Part shown: in pieces, positions 16,460 to 24,802 of the stretch
How the letters are laid out: each line of letters starts with the position of its first letter
Numbering within the stretch: position 1 is the first letter of the stretch
Source of the DNA: JAMXLO01 sp963819855
GTDB taxonomy: Bacteria > Pseudomonadota > Alphaproteobacteria > Acetobacterales > Acetobacteraceae
Direction of reading: 5' to 3'
Assembly (NCBI GenBank): GCA_963819855.1
Contig: CAWFYC010000027.1
Coordinates: 111,199-175,198 of the forward strand
DNA length: 64,000 nt
Position numbers and translations under genes: made by a program
The notes under the pieces: generated by a model
Seen by the model: only the letters and a program-made list of their open reading frames with translations
Databases searched by the model: none
Told to the model about the DNA's origin: nothing

Positions 16460-17203
16460 ATGGCCAGGCTCAGCGTCAACCTCAACAAGATCGCGCTGCT
16501 GCGCAATTCGCGGCGGACCGGCGTGCCTGACCTGCGCGCCTTCGCCCGCATCGCGATCGATGCCGGCGCGCGCGGTATCACCGTGCATCCGCGCCCGGAC
16601 GAACGGCACATTCGCCGCTCCGACGTGCCGATGCTCGCCGAGACGATTGGCAAGTGGCGCCCGCAGGTGGAACTGAACATCGAGGGCTATCCCGACGCGC
16701 GCCTGCTCGAGATCGCGGCCGAGGTGCGCGCGGAACAATGCACGCTGGTGCCTGACGCACCGGACGCCTTCACGTCCGAGGAGGGTTTCAAGCTCGGTTC
16801 GGAGCAGATGGCGCTGGTGCGGCCCGCCATCGCGGCACTGAAGGCAATGGGCGCCCGCGTGATCCTGTTCATCGATCCCGACCCGGCGGTGCTGGACCGT
16901 ATCCCCGCGAGCGGTGCCGATGGCGTCGAGATCTACACCGGGTCCTACGCCGCGGCGTTCCGCACCGGCACATACGATTCTTGGCTGGACGCGTGTGCAG
17001 CGACTGCCCGTGCCGCGTCGGAGCGCGGGCTGGTCGTCAACGCCGGCCACGACCTGAACCTGCACAACCTGCCGCCGTTGATTGCTGCTATGCCGAACCT
17101 CGCCGAGGCATCGATCGGTCATGAACTGACCGCGGATGCGTTGGCCATAGGATTTACCGCCGCGGTCAGCGCGTATGCCAAGGCGCTCGCCGGCACGCCT
17201 TGA
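16460..17203 (+). CDS. pdxJ: Pyridoxine 5'-phosphate synthase
   Basis: 247 aa, normal length. Begins MARLSVNLNKIALLRNSR; family motifs are ARGITVHPRPDERHI, ELNIEGYPD, TLVPDAPDAFTSEEG, GVEIYTGSYA and VNAGHDLNLHNL with catalytic His and Glu residues. It condenses 1-deoxyxylulose-5-phosphate with 3-hydroxy-1-aminoacetone phosphate to make PNP. It lies 3 bp after thiE, so aldolase, thiE and pdxJ form one cofactor/central-metabolism operon. Confidence 0.95.
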   Translation: MARLSVNLNKIALLRNSRRTGVPDLRAFARIAIDAGARGITVHPRPDERHIRRSDVPMLAETIGKWRPQVELNIEGYPDARLLEIAAEVRAEQCTLVPDAPDAFTSEEGFKLGSEQMALVRPAIAALKAMGARVILFIDPDPAVLDRIPASGADGVEIYTGSYAAAFRTGTYDSWLDACAATARAASERGLVVNAGHDLNLHNLPPLIAAMPNLAEASIGHELTADALAIGFTAAVSAYAKALAGTP

Positions 17204-17278
17204 CCAGCCCGGCATTCGCGGCGCACGCCGATCCCGATCAGCAGGACACGACGGTAGGCCAACGCCCACGGTCAAGTG

Positions 17279-17311
17279 GCGGTTGTAGTGCACGGCGGAC
17301 GACACAACCGC
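17279..17311. terminator. Hairpin after pdxJ
   Basis: A perfect 8-bp inverted repeat (GCGGTTGT and ACAACCGC) with a 17-base loop begins about 75 bp beyond the pdxJ stop in the gap before the flippase gene. There is no T-tract, so it would be at best a weak or Rho-assisted terminator. Confidence 0.3.
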
Positions 17312-17458
17312 TGAATGAATGGGCGGCGATGCCCAAGGCTAGGTGAACTTGCTCGTCAAGGAGCATTATCGTCTGGTGATGCCTGGCCGACGGCCATATA
17401 AGGACGCTGTCCTCTGATCAGCGGTCATCGGTGCGCCCGCCCATGCTCGGCTGCCCCG

Positions 17459-19048
17459 ATGAAGCTGCAACCCTGGATCGTCAGACCAACCATTCATCAC
17501 ATGATTGACCCGGACCATACAAACAACCTGCTGAAGAAGACCGCAGGAGGTGCAGGCTGGACCATTTCCTGGCGCGCCGTGACGCGTGCGCTGGGTTTCC
17601 TCAGTACACTGGTACTCGCTCGCGTGCTGGTTCCAGCCGATTTCGGTCTCGTGGCGCTGGCGATCAGCTTTGCACGCGCCATCGACATCTTCGGCGAGAT
17701 CGGCGTGAAGGACGCACTCGTTCGCGCGACCAGTTCGGATCGCGATGCTTATGACGCGGCGTTCACTGTCAATGCCATTCGTGGTGTCATAACCACGGCC
17801 CTGGTGGCGGCCTCGGCCGGACCATTCGCACGATTTTTTGGCGATCCTCGGCTGTATTACGTCGTGCTGGTTCTCGCCACGACGATCTTGCTCGACGCAC
17901 TCGAGAATATCGGTGTGGCTGATTTCCGTCGCCACCTCGACTTTCATCGTGAATTTCAGCTCAACATCTTCCCCCGCATCGCCCAGGTCGCAATTACCGT
18001 CACACTGGCCCTGGCTTTCGCGAACTATTGGGCGCTCGTGGCGGGACTTGTCACCGCTCGGGCGCTGCAGACAATCATCAGCTACGTCATGCATCCCTAC
18101 CGGCCACGGATATCGCTGAGGGCATGGCGCGACATCGTCGGTTTCTCGGTCTGGACCTGGTTGCTGAGCATGGCGCGAATGATCAGAGATCGCTGCGTCG
18201 TCATGATCATTGGAGGGATGCTCAATCCGGCGGAACTTGGTGTGTTCTCCATCGGGCAGGAAGTTGCCACTCTGCCGGAGACCGAGTTCATCGGGCCGCT
18301 CGGCCGGGCCTGCTTCGCCGGCTTCGCTGCCGCCCGGCGCGTCGGGTTGAGCGTGCCTGAAGCCTATCTACGCATCGTCTCCTCGACATCGATAATAGCC
18401 ATCCCAGCGAGCATCGGCATTTCCAGCGTGGCCGCCCCGCTGGTATATGTTGCCTTTGGCGCAAAATGGATCGAGGCTGTTCCGGTCGTCGAGATCCTTG
18501 CCGCCACCGGGGCGCTCGCGGTCTTGACCCGCATCAGTACCACCCTCTTCAATGCTTTCGCCTATCTGGGATCGCTGTTCTGGACTGCCGTTTTCATATC
18601 TGTGGCGCAGATCGCGTTACTGGTCCCATTCGTCTCGTACCAGGGCATCGTGGGTGCGGCAATCGCTCTGGCCATTGCCGCGCTGATCGAGCAGTCGATC
18701 TTGTCGGTTCTCGTGTTCCGCCGGCTTGCGATGCGGCCCTGGGATCTCCTGTCGCGCATCTGGCGTTGCCTGATGGCTTCCGCAGCGATGGCTGTTCTCC
18801 TGGCATTGTCCGGTCTCGGTTGGTCCGCGAACTCCACCACGATCAGCGCGAACGTATGGCAGTTGTTCGTGGCGAGCCTGTTCGGTGCTGCCGTCTATAT
18901 GATTGCGCTTCTGGGGCTCTGGGTCGTCAGCGGCCGACCAAACGGGCCCGAAGTGGATCTGCTCTCGATCGTCAGAGGGGGCAGTGCCGGCCTGTACGGC
19001 TCTTTCCGTCGCTGGACGGTACTGCTTCGGACAACGGCGTCACGATAG
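17459..19048 (+). CDS. Polysaccharide flippase (MOP superfamily, Wzx-like)
   Basis: Up to 529 aa; a second start at 17501 (MIDPDHTNNLLKKTAGG) is equally plausible because neither has a strong ribosome site. There are about 12-14 hydrophobic helices along the whole length, beginning with GWTISWRAVTRALGFLSTLVLARVLVPADFGLVALA, the typical first-helix signature of PF01943/PF13440 lipopolysaccharide translocases. It should flip undecaprenyl-linked oligosaccharides. No glycosyltransferase neighbours are present, so its glycan is unknown. Confidence 0.85.
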   Translation: MKLQPWIVRPTIHHMIDPDHTNNLLKKTAGGAGWTISWRAVTRALGFLSTLVLARVLVPADFGLVALAISFARAIDIFGEIGVKDALVRATSSDRDAYDAAFTVNAIRGVITTALVAASAGPFARFFGDPRLYYVVLVLATTILLDALENIGVADFRRHLDFHREFQLNIFPRIAQVAITVTLALAFANYWALVAGLVTARALQTIISYVMHPYRPRISLRAWRDIVGFSVWTWLLSMARMIRDRCVVMIIGGMLNPAELGVFSIGQEVATLPETEFIGPLGRACFAGFAAARRVGLSVPEAYLRIVSSTSIIAIPASIGISSVAAPLVYVAFGAKWIEAVPVVEILAATGALAVLTRISTTLFNAFAYLGSLFWTAVFISVAQIALLVPFVSYQGIVGAAIALAIAALIEQSILSVLVFRRLAMRPWDLLSRIWRCLMASAAMAVLLALSGLGWSANSTTISANVWQLFVASLFGAAVYMIALLGLWVVSGRPNGPEVDLLSIVRGGSAGLYGSFRRWTVLLRTTASR

Positions 19049-19588
19049 CCCACGCTCCCAGCGCCGGGACACCTCGCAACCCGTGGGTCAACCAGCAATG
19101 CCATTGCCCGTCCAATGCGACCGCGGCATACAGCGCAGCATCGTATGGCTGCCGGGGTCTGGATCAAGTCTCCAGCAGATCGCGATACCAAGCCACGCCG
19201 GCCACGCAAGTGTCGAAGGGGAGAACATGGGCATGCCTTACGGTGTGCCCTTGATTCTCGATCATCATGGCTATCCGAAGCCTGACCAGATCCGCGCCCG
19301 ACTGTGCCACTCCAATTTTGTCAGCATGGAGAAGCGGTACTCGCAGCGGCTGGAACAGCGGGGCAAGAGCAGTTTGGCCTGAGCGGAAATTCATGCGATC
19401 ACTTGGCTCGATGGGTTTTGCTGCGCTCTACCCATCCTACGAGTTGGCTCATACACGTCGCCGTAGGATGGGTAGAGCGCAGCGAAATCCGATCACCTCG
19501 TCGCTTTGCCGGAAACCGCTCTAAATCCACCCGGCAGACCGGCGGAATGGCTCGCGGGACCGCAACGAGTTACGCCTTCCGCGCGCGT
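19049..19588. other. Intergenic stretch without a supported gene
   Basis: About 540 bp between the flippase gene and a convergent lipoprotein gene. Several open frames of 80-160 codons cross it on both strands, but none has a ribosome site or family resemblance. The only clear structure is the palindromic repeat at 19391-19487. Confidence 0.6.
19391..19487. repeat. REP-like palindromic dispersed repeat (full copy)
   Basis: Arms of 25 bp at 19416-19440 and 19463-19487 pair with one mismatch around a 22-bp loop; the shared core is GCTGCGCTCTACCCATCCTA. A near-identical half copy (2 mismatches in 56) is at 47541-47597, and the outer part of the arm flanks the IS1182-like remnant at 36747 and 37740. 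Shadow translations such as MGFAALYPSYE and GWVERSE arise from it and should not be called proteins. Confidence 0.85.
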
Positions 19589-19948
19589 CTACCCGCAAGC
19601 GTTCCCCCGTAGGGTGAAGGCCTTCACCGTACCGTCGGACACCTCGAACGTTGTCTCGCATCGCAGATCGACCACCTGCGACGAGAAGCCGCCGCCATAC
19701 CAGCCGGTGAAGAACGGGCTGTAGGACGGGAATGTTGGGATGATGTCGACCCGGTGCTCGGCGTAGGCGAGATACCTCACGCCACCGGTCTCAAAGCTGC
19801 GCGACGGCACGCCCAACTGCTGCACCACGGCGCCCTCCGGCTGACCAACGAACTGGCTCAGATAGCTCTGGCGGGCGGCAAGCTGGTCGGCGCAGCCCGC
19901 CACCAGTCCGGTCAGCACGAGCAGAATGGCGCGGCGCATCGGGCGCAC
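19589..19948 (-). CDS. Small lipoprotein
   Basis: 119 aa. Signal peptide MRPMRRAILLVLTGLVAGCAD ends in the lipobox LVAGC, so Cys19 is probably lipidated and the protein anchored to the membrane facing the periplasm. The mature part has FVGQPEGAVVQQLGVPSRSFETGGVRYLAY, similar in layout to SmpA/BamE-like small lipoproteins, and a Cys pair (LRCETTFEV, GNACG). It lies 37 bp downstream of msrA on the same strand. Function unknown. Confidence 0.75.
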   Translation of the reverse strand: MRPMRRAILLVLTGLVAGCADQLAARQSYLSQFVGQPEGAVVQQLGVPSRSFETGGVRYLAYAEHRVDIIPTFPSYSPFFTGWYGGGFSSQVVDLRCETTFEVSDGTVKAFTLRGNACG

Positions 19949-19985
19949 TCCTGACTGTCATCGCCCCTTACATAGGTCGGCCGCG

Positions 19986-20705
19986 TCAGTTGGATAGGCT
20001 GCCCGCCGCGACCAGCACCGGATCGGCACGGTAGAGGTCCGGCAGCAGCCGGCGCAGCTCGTCGAGCTTCGGCAGGTCGTTGAACACGATATACGCATTG
20101 CCCGGGTGCCGCACGAGGAAGTCCTGGTGATACGCCTCGGCCGGATAGAACGGACGATCCGGCTCGATCGTGGTCACGATGGGGGCGCCGAACGCGTGCG
20201 CCTCGCCAAGCTGGGCGATATAGGCCTTGGCAATCTCGGCCTGGCGCGGACCGGCCGGGAAGATCGTCGAGCGATACTGCGTGCCGCTGTCGGGTCCTTG
20301 CCGGTTGAGCTCCGTCGGATCGTGGGCCACCGAGAAATAGATCTGCAGGATGCGCCCGTAGGAGATCCGACGTGGGTCGAACGTGACCCGCACGGATTCC
20401 GCGTGACCGGTGACGCCGGTGCTCACGGTCTCGTAATGCGCGGTGTTCGGCTCGCCACCGGCATACCCGGACACCGCGCTGGTCACGCCATTGACGTGCT
20501 GGAACACCGCCTGCACGCCCCAGAAACATCCGCCGGCCAGCACCGTCACTTCCATCGCATCGCCATTCGCCGGTTCGTCGATCGCCGGCGTCGGAATGGC
20601 GTGCGCGCGTTCGGCGTGCGAGCGCCCGATCAACAGAGCAGTGGCCACCGCCAGCAGCAATCCCGTCAGTACCAGGGAGGCACCGCGCGCGAATATCTGG
20701 TTCAT
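19986..20705 (-). CDS. msrA: Peptide-methionine (S)-S-oxide reductase, exported
   Basis: 239 aa, longer than cytoplasmic MsrA because of an N-terminal hydrophobic segment (residues about 8-27, LVLTGLLLAVATALLIG). This suggests a periplasmic or membrane-anchored enzyme. The catalytic GCFWG is near residue 59, followed by SGYAGGEPNTAHYETVSTGVTGHAESVRV and TGPDSGTQYRS-like regions. It repairs oxidised methionine in envelope proteins. The start overlaps the trmO stop by 4 bp. Confidence 0.93.
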   Translation of the reverse strand: MNQIFARGASLVLTGLLLAVATALLIGRSHAERAHAIPTPAIDEPANGDAMEVTVLAGGCFWGVQAVFQHVNGVTSAVSGYAGGEPNTAHYETVSTGVTGHAESVRVTFDPRRISYGRILQIYFSVAHDPTELNRQGPDSGTQYRSTIFPAGPRQAEIAKAYIAQLGEAHAFGAPIVTTIEPDRPFYPAEAYHQDFLVRHPGNAYIVFNDLPKLDELRRLLPDLYRADPVLVAAGSLSN

Positions 20706-21160
20706 GGACTGTTACGCTCCGGCTTCAAATCGATCAGCGGCGTGCCGTCCAGGCAATCCAGCCCGCGGACACGCAACGTGTTTCCGTCGACCGCCAGCAG
20801 ATCGACCACCGACGACGCGATCGGGTTCGGCCGCACCGGCGAGCGGAGCGCGAACGTGCCGGTCGTCTCCCTGGTGCGGAACGGTGTCTGCAACACCAGA
20901 TCGCGCCGCGCGTGGTGCATCCAGTACAGCACCTGAATACGCTTGTGCTGGGCAATATCGGTCAACGCTGCCCGCCAGCGATCGTCCACCACGATCGAAC
21001 AGATCGGCCCGTCGGGTTCGCCGCGCTTGGGACATTCTTCGCGTGTGCGCCACGGCGTGCGGATCGTGCCGAGGAAATACACGCCGGCATCGGCATCAGC
21101 CGGCAACGCGACCGCCACCTCGCCGGGCCGCAGCACGCTCTGGTTCGGGCCGTCCTTCAT
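20702..21160 (-). CDS. trmO: TrmO-type tRNA (N6-threonylcarbamoyladenosine37-N6)-methyltransferase
   Basis: 152 aa from MKDGPNQSVLRPGEV at 21160. Family features: GTIRTPWRTREECPKRG near residue 45, YWMHHARRDLV, and TFALRSPVRPNPIASSVV, the hallmark of TsaA/TrmO, with LDCLDGTPLIDLKP near the end. It uses SAM to methylate t6A37 in tRNA-Thr. It is a single-domain version without the C-terminal extension found in enterobacteria. It is translationally coupled to msrA. Confidence 0.85.
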   Translation of the reverse strand: MKDGPNQSVLRPGEVAVALPADADAGVYFLGTIRTPWRTREECPKRGEPDGPICSIVVDDRWRAALTDIAQHKRIQVLYWMHHARRDLVLQTPFRTRETTGTFALRSPVRPNPIASSVVDLLAVDGNTLRVRGLDCLDGTPLIDLKPERNSP

Positions 21161-21559
21161 TGGCGCAGAGTGCCGGGAAGGACGACCGCGAGTCCAGCAA
21201 TGATCACAAGGCGGCGGTGACCGCCCCGTACGATGGCCGGCCGCGATCAAACTGGCGACGCAGCGAGCCCGTCACGAATTCTTCCTGCAGGTGCGTGCCG
21301 CGAGGCGTTGCGCAGGCGCATCTTCGTTACACCGCTGGACGCATTGACGTCTCTCACCTTGGGTCCGCAACGGCACACTCTCACCCTGATGCTATCGCTG
21401 TGAAAAATCAGGTATAACGTCTGTCAGAATGGCCGAATCATCCTTGCGCAGCGTTGCCCGTTATGCAAGCTTCGCTATTCCTGTCCGCATATTACGTCCT
21501 GTCAGGCATACGGTTTGGGCGACGGCGACCACCGCTGTGACACCAGGGGAAGGCACCCA
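21161..21559. other. Divergent intergenic region, trmO to xanthine-dehydrogenase-like gene
   Basis: About 400 bp upstream of two divergent genes, so it should hold both promoters. A TATAAC hexamer at 21413-21418 could be a -10 element, but no convincing -35 partner is seen. No RNA gene or repeat was found. Confidence 0.4.
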
Positions 21560-23854
21560 ATGAACTATATCGAAACCCACCTCAAAGTAGTCGGCACCCG
21601 ACCGATCCGCCCTGACGGTGCGGACAAGGTCACCGGCCGCGCGTTGTTCGCCGCCGACACCCGTGCTGCCGGAATGCTCTGGGGTAAGATCAAGCGCAGC
21701 CCTCATGCGCACGCGCGGATCCTATCGATCGATACCAGCAAGGCCCAGTCACTGCCGGGCGTGATGGCGGTCCTGACAAGCGCAGACCTCCCCAACATCC
21801 CTTCCGAAGAAGCGTTTGTCGGCGAAGGCCCGATGAACTTTCGTGATTTGTCCCGCAATGTCATGGCGCGCGACAAGGCGCTGTATGAGGGGCACGCCGT
21901 TGCTGCCGTCGCTGCCATCACGTCGGCGATCGCCAATCAGGCGCTGGACCTGATCGATGTTCAATATGAGGTGCTGCCGTTCGTCATCGACGTCGAAGAA
22001 GCGATGGCGCCTGATGCGCCGATACTGCACGAAGACCTGTTCACCACCGGCGTCGATCCGAAGCCGACAAGGCCATCCAACGTGGCGAAGGTCGTCGCCT
22101 TCAAGAAGGGCGATGTCGAGGCCGGCTTTGCCGAGGCCGACGTGATCGTTGAAGGCCGCTACACCACGCAGCCGGTGCATCAAGGCTACATCGAGCCCCA
22201 CGCCTGCCTCGCGACATACGCCCCAGATGGACAGGTGTCGATACACGCTTCCAGCCAGGGCCACTTCATGATCCGTGCCTACACGGCAAAGCTGCTCGGC
22301 ATCGACATCGCCAACATCAAGGTCAATCCCGCCGAGATTGGCGGCGGCTTCGGCGGCAAGACCCTGATCTATCTGGAACCCGTGGCCGTCATGCTGTCGA
22401 AGATGTCCGGGCGCCCGGTCAAGATCCAGATGACGCGCGAGGAGGTATTCCGCGGTTCCGGCCCGACCTCGGGCGCAACCGTGGAAGTAAAGCTCGGCGC
22501 CAGGATGGACGGCTCCATCGTCGCGGCGCAGCAGGTCCTGAAGTTCCAGGCAGGCGCCTTCCCGGGCTCACCTGTTCAACCGGGATGCATGTGCGGCTTT
22601 GCCTTGTACGATCTGCCGAATGTCGATGTGGTTGGCTATGACGTCGTCAGCAACCGTCCGAAGACCGCGGCATATCGTGCGCCAGGCGCACCGATCACGT
22701 CGTTCGCGGTTGAGAGCCTGCTCGATGAACTCGCGCTCAAGCTGCATATGGACCCGCTGGTGCTGCGCGAGAAGAATGCCGCGCGGAACGGCTCGAAGAC
22801 ACACTACGGTCCGAGCCATCAGAACATCGGCTTCGAAACCGTGCTGAAGACAGTCAAGAACCACCCGCACTGGAAGTCTCCCCTGAAGCCAGGCCATGGC
22901 CGCGGCTTCGCCTGTGGCTTCTGGTTCAATGTCGGTGGAGAATCGACGGCACAGGTTCACATCAATGAAGATGGCTCGGTGACCGCGGCGACCGGCAGCC
23001 CGGACATCGGTGGGTCGCGTGCCTCGATCGGCATGATGGTGGCCGAGGTGCTGGGCATTCCGGCATCTCGCGTTCGCACTGTGGTCGCCGATACGACATC
23101 CATCGGCTTCACCCATGTGACCGGCGGCTCGCGCGTGACCTTCGCCACCGGCATGGCCGCAACCCAGGCCGCGGAAAAGGTGATCGAGGAACTGAAGCGG
23201 CGCGCGGCGATGATCTGGGAAATTCCGGCCGAGGCGGTGGAATGGAAGGATGGCAAGGCATTCCCGGCAGGCTCCAACGCGGGTGAGTTCGATCCGCTGG
23301 AACTCGGCGCGATCGCGCTGAAAGCCGCTCGCACGGGCGGTCCGATCAACGCGGAGGTATCACTCAATGCGCAGGGTGCCGGCCCAGGGTTTGGCGCGCA
23401 TCTTTGCGATGTCAGCGTGGACATGGAGACCGGTCACGTCACCATTGAGCGCTACACGGCATTCCAGGATGTAGGGAAGGCTATCCACCCGAGTTATGTC
23501 GAGGGCCAGATTCAAGGCGGCGCGGCACAGGGCATCGGCTGGGCGCTGAGCGAGGAATACATCTACGACAAGCATGGCAGGATGGATAACCCGGGCTTCC
23601 TCGACTATCGCTGCCCCGTCGCCTCAGATCTGCCGATGATCGAGGCAGTGCTCATCGAGGTGCCGAATCCGCGGCATCCGTTTGGTGCCCGCGGCGTGGG
23701 CGAGGTTCCGATCGTGCCGCCGATGGCAGCGATAGCCAACGCCATTCGAGGCGCCAGCGGATTGCGGATGCCGGATCTGCCGATCACGCCGCCGAAGTTG
23801 CGGGCGGCGATCGACGCTGCCGGTATGGCCCCGCTGCTGGCTGCCGCGGAGTAG
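21560..23854 (+). CDS. Xanthine-dehydrogenase-family molybdopterin-binding subunit
   Basis: 764 aa from ATG at 21560 with AGGGGAAGG upstream. The N-terminal hammerhead domain is RPDGADKVTGRALFAADTR. The Mo-cofactor domains carry EIGGGFGGKT (about residues 259-268), AAYRAPGAP and, near the C-terminus, GARGVGEVP with the conserved catalytic Glu (about 714). The family includes xanthine, aldehyde, CO and 4-hydroxybenzoyl-CoA dehydrogenases. Substrate is not predictable. The partner 2Fe-2S and FAD subunits are not adjacent, which is unusual. It converges with a DUF364 gene. Confidence 0.88.
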   Translation: MNYIETHLKVVGTRPIRPDGADKVTGRALFAADTRAAGMLWGKIKRSPHAHARILSIDTSKAQSLPGVMAVLTSADLPNIPSEEAFVGEGPMNFRDLSRNVMARDKALYEGHAVAAVAAITSAIANQALDLIDVQYEVLPFVIDVEEAMAPDAPILHEDLFTTGVDPKPTRPSNVAKVVAFKKGDVEAGFAEADVIVEGRYTTQPVHQGYIEPHACLATYAPDGQVSIHASSQGHFMIRAYTAKLLGIDIANIKVNPAEIGGGFGGKTLIYLEPVAVMLSKMSGRPVKIQMTREEVFRGSGPTSGATVEVKLGARMDGSIVAAQQVLKFQAGAFPGSPVQPGCMCGFALYDLPNVDVVGYDVVSNRPKTAAYRAPGAPITSFAVESLLDELALKLHMDPLVLREKNAARNGSKTHYGPSHQNIGFETVLKTVKNHPHWKSPLKPGHGRGFACGFWFNVGGESTAQVHINEDGSVTAATGSPDIGGSRASIGMMVAEVLGIPASRVRTVVADTTSIGFTHVTGGSRVTFATGMAATQAAEKVIEELKRRAAMIWEIPAEAVEWKDGKAFPAGSNAGEFDPLELGAIALKAARTGGPINAEVSLNAQGAGPGFGAHLCDVSVDMETGHVTIERYTAFQDVGKAIHPSYVEGQIQGGAAQGIGWALSEEYIYDKHGRMDNPGFLDYRCPVASDLPMIEAVLIEVPNPRHPFGARGVGEVPIVPPMAAIANAIRGASGLRMPDLPITPPKLRAAIDAAGMAPLLAAAE

Positions 23855-23860
23855 AGGGGA

Positions 23861-24727
23861 TCAGGCTGCGCGCGACGCGAGTGCCATCGCGTCGCGCACC
23901 AGTACCACCTTCTCTGCGGAACGACCGAAGAAGTGATAGCCTGAACCACCTTCCGCCAGCGTATCGAGGAACGCGTCCGGTGCAGTGACGCGCACCCCGC
24001 CCAGCACATCAACTCCACGACGCAGGAAAGCGTCAGGGTACAGCCCGACCGTTGGGCCGACCATCACCACGCGCGCCTCCGGGCGACACAGTGCGAGCAG
24101 ATGCTCAAGCGTGTCGTTCAGCAGCGTGGTACCGGTGATCAGCACGACATCGGCGCTTGGCACGACAAGGCCAGCATCCTTGGCTGGGCGGAAGTGCACC
24201 AGCTCGTCCTGTTTCAGCGTGGCGGGGTCCAGTTCAAGCACGGTGAATGGTTGACCCGCTCGTTTCAGCGCCTTCAGGAACGGAACAAAGGCACCAACGA
24301 CGACCACATGCTCGCCGGCCTGGATGTCCGCCGCATCATAGGCATCAACGCCGGCGCGAAGTGCCACCTCCGGTGTCGGGCGCCGCTCCCAGCACATGTC
24401 CGCCAGGGCGTTCATCGTGGCAATGCCGACGGCGCGGCGAATGCCGCTGGGCGCTTCGGTTTCCTTCAGCAGGTCTCGGGCGCGCCGCCCGCGCAGTTTG
24501 CCCGGAAATGGCATCGCCATTGCGGAACTCGGGCAGCAGACGGCCTCGGGGATTGAGCGCAACGGGGTCGCACAGGCGCCGGCAATCCCGGTGTTGAGCT
24601 TCACGCCGGTGAAGAACAGGCCGATCACCGCGCGCTCGATGACGATGCGATCAAGGTCGGTGGCGAGTGCACGCTGAATTCCCGCGGTAGTCTCAGCAAG
24701 AATCGGGTCAGTTTGCATGCGATTCAC
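23861..24727 (-). CDS. DUF4213/DUF364 protein (putative metal-chelate or pterin-related)
   Basis: 288 aa. The N-terminal DUF4213-like region (VIERAVIGLFFTGVKLNTGIAGACATP) precedes a C-terminal Rossmann-like DUF364 domain with VVVVGAFVPFL, VLELDPATLKQDEL and DVVLITGTTLLNDTLEHLL, MVGPTVGLYP. This family is found near molybdenum and nitrogenase genes and is thought to handle heavy metals or metal chelates; the reaction is unknown. Its place beside a Mo enzyme and upstream of mod genes fits that theme. Confidence 0.8.
   Translation of the reverse strand: MNRMQTDPILAETTAGIQRALATDLDRIVIERAVIGLFFTGVKLNTGIAGACATPLRSIPEAVCCPSSAMAMPFPGKLRGRRARDLLKETEAPSGIRRAVGIATMNALADMCWERRPTPEVALRAGVDAYDAADIQAGEHVVVVGAFVPFLKALKRAGQPFTVLELDPATLKQDELVHFRPAKDAGLVVPSADVVLITGTTLLNDTLEHLLALCRPEARVVMVGPTVGLYPDAFLRRGVDVLGGVRVTAPDAFLDTLAEGGSGYHFFGRSAEKVVLVRDAMALASRAA
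23870..23897. terminator. GC-rich hairpin between convergent genes
   Basis: An 11-bp perfect inverted repeat (GCGCGACGCGA and TCGCGTCGCGC, 6-base loop) starts 16 bp past the Mo-subunit stop. It lies inside the last codons of the convergent DUF364 gene. It is placed to stop transcription from the left; no T-run. Confidence 0.4.
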
Positions 24728-24802
24728 ATTCCTTCGGCGCCCGATGGCGCCGGAGGAAGTGTAGCACCACGACCGTGCAGGGCGGAACCAATCGAGGTCC
24801 GC

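Noticed and set aside
14783..17305. 840-codon open frame on the minus strand
   Set aside because: It is the antisense shadow of fbaB-thiE-pdxJ. The GC-rich third positions keep the reverse frame open, the translation is low-complexity Arg/Ala/Gly, and the plus-strand genes carry clear family motifs.
17366..18094. 242-codon minus-strand frame under the flippase start
   Set aside because: Antisense to a clear multi-helix membrane protein; no motif or ribosome site.
19267..19612. Two overlapping ORFs of 85-102 codons
   Set aside because: Their sequences (MGFAALYPSYE, MGRAQRNP) are translations of the REP-like palindrome and recur at the other repeat copies.
21190..21230. Apparent match to the 3' end of the aldehyde dehydrogenase gene (28094)
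   Set aside because: Only about 25 bp are alike, with mismatches. Flanks also share a common GC-rich motif, so a gene remnant is not supported.
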